From contig NC_134652.1 of NCBI RefSeq assembly GCF_030463565.1, positions 16,841,397-16,905,396 of the forward strand: 64,000 nucleotides of DNA, given 5' to 3'. Below the pieces are notes generated by a model. It did not search any database and had not been told where the DNA came from. It saw only the letters and a program-made list of their open reading frames with translations. The position numbers were made by a program, and so were the translations under genes. This DNA comes from Pelecanus crispus. Its lineage: Eukaryota > Chordata > Aves > Pelecaniformes > Pelecanidae. Below, piece after piece: positions 54,386 through 64,000 of the stretch; positions within the stretch are counted from its first letter, which is position 1, and each line of letters begins with the position of its first letter.

Positions 54386-55132
54386 CTGAAACAGGCCCAG
54401 CCAGCTCCTGGGTCCTGCACTGCCTGACACCCGGGACAGTGGGCACCCTTGCAGCCGGGAGCCTGGGCTGCTTGGTTCCCAGCGTGGTGTCTCCCTGCCA
54501 GAGGGTGCTTGCACTCACCGCTCCTCCTGCCAGCGCCAGGCTGGGGCAGACCAGCCCTCCTTGCCATGCAGCATCTGCCACACCAGCTGGGTCCCTGCGG
54601 TGGAGCATTGCCCACAGCTGTGCCCCGTCCCTGTGGCTGCCCCTGGCAGCTGCTCCAAGCCCTGGGTGCTTCCTGGCACTCGCTGTGCCCTGCCACATAC
54701 TTGCCCAGGCCCTGTGGCTTAGCTCAGTGATGGAGGAGCTATCCTTCCTACTTGTGGTCCCACCTCCTGGGTGGGGGAGAACAACCTCAGGGCTCTGTCC
54801 CTACCTTTTCCAGTACTGTGCTAGGTGACTATATTTTTGGGATCAAGTCAGAGCTCTGCCTGCATCCCCAGGAGATGTAGTCTTTGGTCCTGGCTCAGCT
54901 GAGACCCTGCTAGTCACTCCTGTGCTCTTCAGCCTCACTGCCTGCAGGTTTAGTCTTTCCCCTGCCATGTTTGGCTGTAGCGCAGAGGAGGCAAGAGGGT
55001 AAGTTTGGGCTGGGCTGTGTGGCCAGGTCTCCAGGTGTAGTGTGAGAAGAGGCACAAGTTGGTGCTGCTCTGTGCACTTAGTGACTGCTGCTTTCTACTA
55101 CAGATTAATATATGTGTATATAGAGAATGACC

Positions 55133-55138
55133 AATAAA
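55133..55138 (+). terminator. ZFYVE27 polyadenylation signal AATAAA
   Basis: AATAAA lies about 750 bp after the stop, in an AT-rich stretch (TTAATATATGTGTATATAG). Confidence 0.85.
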
Positions 55139-55159
55139 TCTCTTGCCCTCAGCTGGCTG

Positions 55160-56130
55160 TTGTCTTGCCCTACTGAAAGCTGTCCCAGGTCACCCTGGCA
55201 CCTCTGTGGCCTTGGCCCCGCTGTCCTGCGGGCGGTCACAGAGAAATGGTCTCTGCCACCAGCTCTCCTTGCTTACTGGGGTTTCCATCTTCTGTCATGC
55301 TGTGGCCTTGTTTGCCTCCTGCTCAGGGCTGTGTGCAGCTGCCCCTCCTTGGCTGTGCCAGGGCTGGACCCTGCTGGGCTGGAGCCAGGGAGAAGCTCAG
55401 CCCTGGCAGGAGCTGCTGGGCTTCTTCACCTCCTGGGGCTGCTCCTTCCCCTTCCCCTGCCCTGCCCAGGCGGTGGTCCTGGCAGCTGCCTGTGAGCACA
55501 AGGGTGACCTTTCCCTGCATGAACAGCAAAGTTACCAGCTATCCCAGGAATGTGACCCTGGCTGCTGTGCAGCTGGGAACAGCCATGGCCTGGGTCCTGG
55601 CCAGCCAGCTGCAGCCCTGGGAGGTTTGGGGGGGGGGGGCTGGTGCCCTTGGGCTGGCATTGCGTGGTGCCCACCAGGCTGTGACGCCCACCAGCCTGAG
55701 AAGGTGCTGGGAGCCCAGGTCTTGCTGCCGATTGTACGTCCCACCAGCGTGGGGGCTCACGTGGGGCAGCCCCGGGGGCAGCCTGAGCCCTCCTCTTGGC
55801 CATGGGCTCATAAACCCCTTCCTCAAGCTGTGCCCTATGGAAATTTGGGGAAAAGCTGGACTTGGCAGTGATGATGAGGGTGTCTTGAGTTGTGCTGGGT
55901 GTGCTTCAAGGCCAGGGTGCGCGGGGGTGCTGGCATGCAGAGGGCTCAGCAGTTACTGGGGGCAGCGGAGCAGCTGTAATGTTGGGGAGGGGGCTGTGTA
56001 GCACCCCAAGAGCTTGCAGGGTCCTGTTTGTGGGTGGGGGTGTATCTGCAATGGGGTGAGTACTGGTGTGCGAGGGGCTGGGGTGTTGAGCTGTAGAGCT
56101 CAGACGGCTGGTGGTGGGAGGCAGAGAGAG
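55160..56130. other. ZFYVE27-SFRP5 gap
   Basis: About 1 kb of GC-rich sequence with no recognisable exons. Open frames on both strands lack family likeness. Confidence 0.5.
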
Positions 56131-56327
56131 GTTACTTGTCTTTCTAGAGAAAACACTTGGAGCGATGAGCACCATGGCCATGTATGTCTAAATGCTCCCT
56201 GGAAAGATGCTAATGACGCAAAATACAGAGGGCTACAGATAAACTTGGGCTGTGGGAGATGTTTTTTTGGTTTGGTTTTTTTTTTGCATACTTTAAGTTT
56301 TGCAGTAAAATGACATAATTGACGATG

Positions 56328-56333
56328 TTTATT
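56328..56333 (-). terminator. Possible SFRP5 distal polyadenylation signal AATAAA
   Basis: Plus-strand TTTATT lies in an AT-rich block (56140-56420) unlike the surrounding GC-rich DNA. If used by SFRP5 it gives a 3'UTR of about 2.1 kb. No better TTTATT was seen closer to the SFRP5 stop. Confidence 0.4.
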
Positions 56334-57989
56334 CCTATGGCAGTGTGCTCAGCAGCCTCGCTCTGAACATACATTCTAACAATATTTTAGTTTTTTCCCC
56401 AGTTTTTTTCCATATTGGCCACAGTGGAGGGTGGGGACAGCAACCATCTGCCCCCAGCGTGAGGCTGTGGCAGGGGCACGTCCCCTCAGCTGGAGTGGGA
56501 CGCAAGTGCCCTTTCAGGCTCTGGGAGGTGGGGATGGCCAGTGGGGCCGAGGCCATGCCCAAGGGGGGCAGAGGGAGCAGGGATCACCCCTGTGCGGGGC
56601 AGGTGCCCGGTGGCCTCATCAACTGGGAGGAGGGGGGGGTGCAGGCGTCCTGCAGCCTCAATTCCCCTCTTGTCCCGGGAGGCTCCCCTGCGTCGGGGCC
56701 AGCTCCGGTGAGAAGCCGCAGTGTGAGGCAGCCAGGCGCTGGGTAAATATCGCAGCGGCTGCCTTCGTGCCTCCCTCACCCGGCGGGACGGGTGGACGCA
56801 AGAATGCGCTGGGTAAACAGGGCTGGAGTGGGACAGGGGCAGGTGGGCTGCCCCCCTCTCCTGCTGGGACTGGGGGCTGCTGGGGCAGAGGCAGCCCCTG
56901 CTCTGGGGCTGGGGGAGCTGAGCCAAGGGGCAGCATCTGCTGCTGTCAGGGGGGCCAGGCTGAGGGCTGCGCCGGTCCCAGTGCTGCTGGGGTGGTCCTG
57001 GCTGGTGCAGGTGGGTGTCCCCAAGGAACCTTTTGGGAGGAGGCTGGAGGTTGTGGGGTGGGAGGTCTGGCGGCAGGGCAGGGCTGGCTGAGAGCTGCAG
57101 ACAGGGCTTTCAGGTGGTGCAGAGGTGGGGTGCCCAGGGATGGAGGCAGGGATCTTGGCCCAGGATCTCCCCCCCACTATGCTCAGTACCAGACTCCCCA
57201 CATGCACCTCCAACTCCCAGCCTGTGGATCTGTCCCCCAGGGGTGATGGAGGGAGAAACCTCTCTGCCAACCTCAGACCCAGCTGTGGGGCTCCCCTGTC
57301 CCCCCGATCCTCCTCCTCTCGCCACCCTCTCAGGCTCCCTGAAGTGGCAGGGGTGCCTGAGTCTCCAGCGATGCCTGTGACCACTGGGAATCTCGTCCCT
57401 CGGCTTGGCCAGGCTGCCTGGCCTCTGTCTCTGGGCATCGTGCCTGGAGCAGGGCTAGAGCTGGAGCCCAGGGTAACCCCATTCCCTCGGGTCACCCCAC
57501 TCAGTGGGCAGGACTGGGAGCCCCCTCCCATCCTTCCTGGGGTGCCTGAGGGAGCCCCAAGCAGTTGCCCATGAACCACAGGGAGCCGGACACAGGCTTC
57601 TCCAAGGTGGCATAATTTACTGCAGTGTGGATGGGCAAGGGGTGCCTGCGCTGGGTCTTGGCAGGGGTGTGCATGAGGGATGCAGCAGGGCTGGTCTGAG
57701 GGGCTTGGAGGTGAACCCCCCCAGCACTGAGCCATGTGGGATGGGAAGGGTGGGGGAGCCCAGGCAGGGGCCGTGCTGCTCCAGGCACTTGGTCTAGAGG
57801 GGTCAGTCTGTGGGGCCAGCGGGGCAGGAGGGACCTGCTTTAGCTGGGGTGAGTCCCTGCAAAGGTGGGATAAGCCAGGGCTGGGGTGTTAGCTCAAGGT
57901 GTGGGCATGGGATGCTTTGGTGGGCTCGAGTAGGGATTTGGGGGGGCTGACAGTCTGGGTCGTGTCATCAGGGAGCTGGGCAGGGGACA

Positions 57990-58430
57990 CAGGGGTGTGG
58001 GGTAGGGGTCTCGGGTGCAGCCAAGGGGTCCCAAGAGGGCCAAACAGGGATCCTAAGTGCAGGCAAGGATCCCTGGGGTGCCAGGCAGAGGGCTTGGGGG
58101 TAGCTAAGGGTCTCTGGTGCAGACCAGGGCTCACAAGCACGCAAAGCAAGGTTCCTGGATGCAGCCTAAGCTCCTGGGTATGGGCAGGGGTCCTGGGGGC
58201 AGAACGTGGGTCCCAGGGGTGCAGAGCAGGGCTCTCAGGATGGGGCAGGAGTCCTGGCTGTGGATCAAGGCTCCCACAAATGCAGCTGGGAATCCCAGGG
58301 GTGCAGAGCAGGGTCCTGGGGCACAGTCAAGGGGCTGAGGGGGAGCAGAGCTGGGGTCCTGGGGTGCAACCAGGGATGCCAGGGGTGCAGCGTCAGGCCA
58401 GTGCAGGAGTCCCAGGGCAGGGCAGGGTGG
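57990..58430. repeat. Degenerate GGGGTGCAG / CAGGG-TCC tandem tract
   Basis: Imperfect units of about 28-31 bp contain GGGGTGCAGAGCAGGG and related words, ending just before the SFRP5 stop codon. They lie in the SFRP5 3'UTR region. The repeat keeps the plus strand open for about 300 codons, which is not a gene. Confidence 0.65.
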
Positions 58431-58438
58431 GCAGAGCC

Positions 58439-60637
58439 CTAGTGCTGCCCGGCCCCATAGAGCAGGGGGTGGTAGAGGGGGCAGGGGTAGGAGAACATGA
58501 ACTTGACGGCAAACTTCATCTCCTTGTTGTGCTTCTGCCAGGGGTAGACAGCGAGGAGGAGCAGGCGGCCGCCCACCTTGCGGCCCATTACCAGGAAGCT
58601 GCCGCTGAGGCTGTCAAGCTGGGGGCAGGGGCAGGCGCCCGCATTCCTCATGTGCAGCACCATCTTCTTGGTGTCCTTGCGCTTGAGTGGGCCCAGCTTC
58701 AGCACTTTCTTCTTCTGGGCGGCCACCAGTCGCCGTTCCCCGTTCTCTTCTGTCATCTCCTTGATGCGCATCTTCACCACTGTGTGGGGCAGCCGTGGGG
58801 CATGGTTGAGTGGGGGGGGACCTGCCCTGGGGCATTGCTGGGGGGTCTGGCCTAGGCACCTGTGCAGTAAAGGCTGCATCCCGTCCCTGGGGTGGGACCC
58901 AGAAGAAGGGTCTCTGGGGAAGTTACTGTATGAGGCACGGAAGGGGCTGTTGGGTGGGGTTCAGCAGAGGCCCCCGGTGGCCCTCCCAAATGTCCCATTC
59001 TGCCTGTCCCCCCCCCCCGCCCCCCAATGTCTTCTCCTGTGGAGCACCCATCCCATGCACACAGGGTCCAAGGGAATGGCTTGTGGGGGCTCCTATAGGG
59101 CTGTCCCTGGAAAACCATGCCCTCCAGCCAACCCCTGCCTGGGCTGGCAGAGCTGCGGGAGGGCAGATCCTTGTCCAGGGGGGACTGGGAAGGGGACCCC
59201 AGGACTCACCAAAGTCACTGGAGCACATCTGCTCCATCATGCCATCTGCCTTGTGCTCCATCTCGCACTGGGTGCAGATCTTGGACACTGCAGTGAGAAA
59301 CCAGCCACTGTCACCTGGTGCTGCTGTCACCAGCCCTGCTGCTGCTGATGCCTGTCACCTGGGCCAGCTCTGCGGGGTCATGCTGGAAGAGCCCCGGCAG
59401 CCCCTCTGCTCCCTGGGCAGCTGTGCCTGAGTGATGTGGGGGGCACAGAGTGCCTCGCTGGCTGGTGTCCCAGCACCCCCCCCAGGAGGGATGGGGTATG
59501 GGGACACCCCTCATCCAGCTTCTGACACTTTGGGGTACAGCAGCAGCAGCAGCAGCAAGGGTGGCCCCAGCCTGAAGGGTGTCACAGCCTGGTTCCTGAC
59601 CCTGGGCTGCCTTTGGGTGATGTCCCCTCCCCTGCCTGAGGGGACAGCCACCCTGCAACAGCAGCATGGGGCCAACACCCACAGGTGCAGGATGCAGGAT
59701 GCTCTTTGCTGCTGGGATGGGACCCAGCAGGAAGCAAGGGATACAGCTCTGCCACGGGTCCCCCAGCAGCTCCCATCTTGTCCCACCTTCACCCCCAATG
59801 CTACTCCTGTGGCTGCTCCGCTCTCCCCTGCCCTGGGCAACTCTGTGCAGGCAGCTGGGTGCCTGGATCCCCAGCGAGGGGTGCCTAGCCAAAGCAGCTG
59901 ATGCTGCTGGTACTGTGCCCACTCATGCCCTGCTGCAGACGGAGGGTCCCTGGCCAGTGCCAGTGCCCGTGCCCCACGTCCTGCTTTGAGGGGTGCAGAG
60001 ATGGGGGTGTCGGGGACCCTGCATGTGGGTCCCTGGCTGCATGGGGACACGCTGCTGGCAGGTGTCCTGCATGTGTCCCCATCCCATCGCTGTGCCCTTC
60101 CTGCTTACCTGGCGGTGGGGTGGCCTTGCTGTTGCCAAACTGGACAGCGATGCAGAGCTCGTGGTCAGAGGGGAACTTGCCACAGTGCAGCATCTCGGGC
60201 CAGGGGAAGCCGTAGGACTCCATGACAGGGGCGCAGGAGTCTCGCACCACCTCGCAGAGGGAGCGGCAGGGGTAGACGGGCCGGTCGAGGCAGACGGGGG
60301 CGAAGAGGGAGCAGAGGAAGAGCTGGGTGTCGGTGTGGCACTGCTTGGCAAGCAGGGGCACCCAGCTGCCGGCCTGCTGCTTGGCCTCGGCCATGGTCTC
60401 GTGCTCCAGCAGGTTGGGCAGCCGCATGCGCTTGTAGCCCACGTCGCGGCAGAGCTGCATGTCGGGCGGGATGTCGAGGCACTGCGGCTCCCGCCCGTAG
60501 AAGCGCCCGTGGGGCAGGCTCTCGGGCTGCCAGCTGTAGTAGTCGTAGTGCTGCCCGCTGCCCAGGGACCCCGCCAGCGCCAGCACCAGCGCCAGGGCCA
60601 GCAGCGCCGTGCCCCGGGGGCCACTCGCCCGCGGCAT
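58439..60637 (-). CDS. SFRP5: SFRP5, secreted frizzled-related protein 5 (3 exons, 315 aa)
   Basis: Secreted antagonist that traps Wnt ligands outside the cell. Exons are 60109-60637 (ATG at 60637), 59210-59287 and 58439-58779 (stop 58439-58441). A hydrophobic signal peptide (ALLALALVLALAGSLGSG) leads into a frizzled CRD (about residues 48-160) with all ten cysteines, including QCLDIPPDMQLC, YKRMRLPNLLEHE, FLCSLFAPVCLDRP and WPEMLHCGKFP. Exon 2 carries the linker CTQCEMEHKADGMMEQMCSS. Exon 3 holds the netrin-like domain (KMRIKEMTEENGERR, LKRKDTKKMVLHM, CPCPQLDSLSGSFLVMGRKV), and FAVKFMFSYPCPLYHPLLYG closes the protein. Human is 317 aa. SFRP1 and SFRP2 are excluded by synteny and by the DYYSWQ N-terminus typical of the SFRP1/5 branch. 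Confidence 0.97.
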
Positions 60638-60960
60638 CGCTGCTGCCCGCCTGCCGCTGTCGGCCGTGCCTGCCCAGCGGGACGCGGGACGGGAGCGCGG
60701 CTGGGCGCGCTGCCTGCTCCCCTAGCACCTCCCACGCTCGCAGCCCTTTCTAAGGAGCCCGGGGAGGCCTTGCCAGCAGCCAATCTGCTCCGGCTGCCGG
60801 GCCCCCCCGGGGCTGGCCCCCCGGCCCCACGCCAGCTGGCCCCGCCGGCCACCCCGCTGCCGCTTGCCCTCCCTCCCTGGGCAGCCAGGTGGGTGCATGG
60901 CACCGCACGCCCCTCGCCCTCCAGGGGAGCCCCCCTCATGAGCCCCCCCCAGCCCACCCT
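60100..60960 (-). promoter_or_regulatory. SFRP5 CpG island and promoter region
   Basis: CpG-dense from within exon 1 to about 300 bp upstream of the ATG. No clear TATA box. The island covers the CRD-coding part of exon 1, as in other SFRP genes. Confidence 0.6.
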
Positions 60961-60969
60961 GGCTCCGCG

Positions 60970-63900
60970 TGCCCCTGGGGCGATGCCCTCTGGAAGGGCT
61001 GCCTCGCCTGCCCCGGGGGGTGTGTTGTGGGTGTGAGGTGCCCCCATTACCCACCAGAGCCCCTCTGCCCCCATCCCGCCTGGCACCCCACAGGTACACC
61101 CTGGCGTCGGGCAGGGGACACTGGTTCCTACCCTATGCCCCCCCCCAGTCTCCTGTGCCCCATGGGGTATGGGTTTGAGGGTGCTTGAGGTGCAGGTGAT
61201 GGAGGAGCAGGACACCCCAGAGGCTTCATGCTGCAGCACTGGGGGGCAGCTGGGGCACCCACGTGCCAGGTGCCATGTGTGGCATCAATGCCAAGGCGAT
61301 GCCATGGGCATAGGGTCCTTATTCCTCATCGATGGCCCTACCAGCAGGCAGCCCATGGTCTGGTGGGCACAGGCATAGGTGGGGTTACACCTCCCAGGAA
61401 AGGGCTTGCACCCAGGCACTGCTGGTCCCTGAGGCACGGGCAGAGATGGAGCCTGAGCAGGGTGAGGGAGGGTCGTGCTGGGGCCACATTCCCCCATCCC
61501 CTTGGAGATGGAGTGGGCTGGGGGGTGCAAGGCTCAAGACCCCATTAGAAACCCATCTGTCTGCAGGGGTTACCTGGGGCACCCCCTCCCCTTCCCGAGA
61601 TCGATGCCCCTGCCTGGCCAACGGGCTCTGGGCTGTCTCTGGCCCCTGCCCACCGGATAAGGCGGCTCTGTTAATGGGCGGCAGAGCAAACAGCCTGGTG
61701 CAGGCAGGCGATAGCAGCTGCCCTTTGCCCTGGGCTGGGGGCAGGGACTGTCCCCCCAGCCTCACTGGGATCCATCTGCTTTGGGGCTGTGCTGGGAACC
61801 TCACCTGCATGCCCAGCACTTGCCTGCAGCCTGTCTGCCCTCCCTGTGCCCTCTGTGCCGGGCACAGCACCCACCACCACATCGCCCAGGGATGCTCGCT
61901 GCCGGACTGAGGGTGGGCTGAGCTCATCTCACCCCGGTCAAGCCCCGGAGATGGCACCATTAATGTGTAACTGCCGGGGAGCACGATAAGATAGAGCGAC
62001 CCTTTATCAGGGCTGCCCGGTAGCAAGAGGGAGGGTGCTGGAGGCATCAGGCTGTCACAGGAGGAGTGAGCTTGCCTGGAGATAAATGCTGATAGAAAAT
62101 AGCTAATCTGTGATGGATGGGCCAGGGCAGGGCAGCTGGGGAGCTCGGCTAATTGCCATGGGAGCTGGGCTGGGGCCAGCGAGGCCTGGGAGCTGGTGGA
62201 GGCAGAGGGAGCCTGCGTGTGCAGGATGGAGCTGCCAGTGTTTGGAATTGAGCTGCCGGTGTGCGGGATGCCAAAACCACCTTGCTCCACGGGTGTGCAT
62301 TGTCCCCATGCTGTCCCCACGGCACTGCCAGCATTGGTGCAGTCCTGCTCTTGGCCATGGACCAGTTCCTGGCTCTCAGCCCACCCTGTCCACCAGCCTG
62401 GTCCAGCCCTCAGCACCCACAGTTCCTCCCAGGAAGGTGCTGGGGGTGCCGAGCACCCTGTGACGGCTGGCACCCCACCAGCGGAAGGCAAGGGGGCTGG
62501 TGGGGCCAGGGGATAGTGGGGGGAGCGAGGGGCTCCCTACCAGCTGGCCTAGCCCCCCTGTCTGTCATGATGCCTTCATTAGAGCCACTGAGTCACCTTT
62601 TGGCAGCATGGCCATGCTGGGGGGAGCAGGGCTGGCCCCAGGAGAGAGGCATCCATTCCCTGCTCCAGCCCACTCAGGTGCCCTGGCAGCCTTGTCCCTG
62701 AGCTGAGACCGTGCCTCTGCTCTGCAGGGGTCCCTGCTGCACCCCCATTGCTTCCTTAACCCTTCCCCACCCAGGCTGTCACAGGGCTGGGGGGAGACAT
62801 AGCCAGGGGACGTAGATCTGGGCTGTACCCCGGGGAAGGGGATGGCCCTAAGGCAGCTGGAGCTGGCACCCTTCCCTGTGTCCTGTCTGCACAGGCTGCT
62901 CCAGTGCCTGCGTCCCCGTCTTGCGTCCGCGCAGCCGACTGGGGACTGACACTTGCGCCTGTCACTCTGGGGAGCCGGCTGTGCCACCGCCTGTGTCACC
63001 TGTCACGGCAGCAAGACCAGAAGTGGGGCCATGGGGGCTGCCCCCTCCACGGTGGGGACCTCGGGGACAGCCAGCCAGGGTGGCATGGTAAGAGGACATC
63101 CCCCGGGGGTGCCCCCTCACCACTCCGGGCCCCCCCAGGGACCTGTGCCTGGCTGCAGCACAGGGCAGATCCGAGCCAGGCGAGCAGGAGACTCCTGGGA
63201 AATGAGATGCTGAGCAGGGTCTCGGTCACCTCTGTCCGTCCTCTCCTGTTCTGTCCCAGCTTCTTCTCCTGCTGCAGTTTTGGGTGCTGCTGTGGGCAGA
63301 GATGCATCCCCCAGGCCTGGGTGGGCTCCCTCCTGTCCTCCTGTCCTCCCCAGCTCTTTGTCCTGTCCCAGTCCCATCCCAGGCTCCTGGGGACTCCTGG
63401 CTTCTGGGCTGCATCAGTGCCGGGCATGAGCTGCAGCCGCCGGTGAGCAGGGACCCCAAGTTGGGGACGGCACGCCGGGGCTGGCCGTGCAGGGTCGGGT
63501 GTCCCAGGGTGTCCGGCAGCTCCCGGGCGAGAGCACCCCTGCACAAGGGACAACGCGGGGCTGGCAGCGCGGCTCCGCGGGGGTGGCCCTGCCTGGGGGT
63601 GGCCGAGGGAGGTCGGGGCGCAGCTGAGGGCACCCTGGGGCTGGGCTGGTCCGGGGGCATGGGACCGGTAGGGCGGGCAGGGCCAGCAGTGGCCGTGCAC
63701 TTGCCCTGCGCCCACACACGCTCCCGCTTGCCCGGCAGCCCCAGGAATGCGGCTGGCAGCGCTCCCGGCCCAGCTGCGGGGCTGAGGCTGCCCTGGCTCC
63801 CTCCCAGCCCCTCGGCAGCTCCTGGCCCGGCCCGGCTCCCGCCAGCCTGCACACAGACCCCCTGTTCACTGCCGACCCCCGGCCCTGGCCCCCGGCCCTG

Positions 63901-64000
63901 CAGAGAGGGACACATCCTGCGTGGGGAGGCTGCTGGGGAAGAGCCCCTTTGCCTCGCAGCATGGTGCTGTGCATGGGGACATGGGGACCCCCTCTGCAGT
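60970..64000. other. Region upstream of SFRP5 with no recognised gene
   Basis: About 3 kb to the window end. In human the next gene is GOLGA7B, but none of its exons was recognised here. Open frames on both strands look GC-driven. A block with GATA-type and homeobox-type words at about 61.9-62.2 kb is listed separately. Confidence 0.55.
61945..62125. promoter_or_regulatory. Candidate enhancer: GATA and TAAT motif cluster
   Basis: Within 180 bp: ATTAATGTG, ACGATAAGATAGAG, TTTATCAGG, GGAGATAAATGCTGATAG and AATAGCTAATC. That is several GATA-type and homeodomain-type words in an AT-richer island 1.3-1.5 kb upstream of SFRP5. Function is inferred from motif density only. Confidence 0.35.

Noticed and set aside
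57899-58855. Plus-strand 318-codon open frame opposite SFRP5
   Set aside because: Made of a degenerate tandem repeat and the reverse of SFRP5 exon 3. The SFRP5 frame is clearly the real one.
62904-64000. First exon of GOLGA7B, expected from human order
   Set aside because: No segment resembling the conserved GOLGA7B N-terminus was found on the plus strand. It probably starts beyond the window.

Overview
The window is vertebrate nuclear DNA, most likely from a bird. All genes are split by GT-AG introns, most of them 70-1000 bp. The DNA is GC-rich, CpG islands sit at gene starts, and I recognised almost no interspersed repeats. Gene order and strands match human 10q24: ZDHHC16(+, 3' end only), MMS19(-), UBTD1(+), ANKRD2(+), HOGA1(+), MORN4(-), PI4K2A(+), AVPI1(-), MARVELD1(+), ZFYVE27(+), SFRP5(-). 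The species is not determined, and another archosaur or reptile is possible.

Layout. 1-1.2 kb: last three exons of ZDHHC16, converging on MMS19 (31 coding exons, 1.4-17.3 kb). A CpG island at 17.1-18.7 kb is shared head-to-head by MMS19 and UBTD1. UBTD1, ANKRD2 and HOGA1 run in tandem to 31.3 kb, and HOGA1 meets the 3' end of MORN4 (31.4-33.4 kb). A repeat-rich CpG island (34.9-36.5 kb) separates MORN4 from PI4K2A (36.0-43.6 kb), which converges on AVPI1 (43.8-44.3 kb). AVPI1 and the intronless MARVELD1 share another CpG island. A 52-bp minisatellite lies just before the ZFYVE27 promoter (49.5 kb), and ZFYVE27 runs to 55.1 kb. SFRP5 occupies 58.4-60.6 kb, followed by 3.3 kb of apparently non-coding sequence. 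No GOLGA7B exon, the next gene in human, was recognised before the window ends.

The coding models were built by hand from splice signals and remembered human proteins. The frames close exactly: MMS19 1031 aa, UBTD1 226, ANKRD2 318, HOGA1 333, MORN4 146, PI4K2A 472, AVPI1 114, MARVELD1 175, ZFYVE27 408 and SFRP5 315.

The genes do not form one pathway. They cover protein palmitoylation (ZDHHC16), cytosolic iron-sulfur delivery (MMS19), ubiquitin-related scaffolding (UBTD1), muscle stress signalling (ANKRD2), mitochondrial hydroxyproline breakdown (HOGA1), actin/myosin-associated protrusions (MORN4), Golgi/endosomal PI4P synthesis (PI4K2A), vasopressin response (AVPI1), a MARVEL membrane protein (MARVELD1), ER-endosome contacts and neurite growth (ZFYVE27) and Wnt antagonism (SFRP5). 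The most interesting signals are a neuronal-type 21-nt microexon in ZFYVE27 with the expected upstream TGC motif, three YY1-containing blocks flanking a long TCC tract between MORN4 and PI4K2A, two homogenised minisatellites beside promoters, a GGGGCC repeat inside MMS19 coding exon 1, and two unexplained protein-like tracts inside introns.
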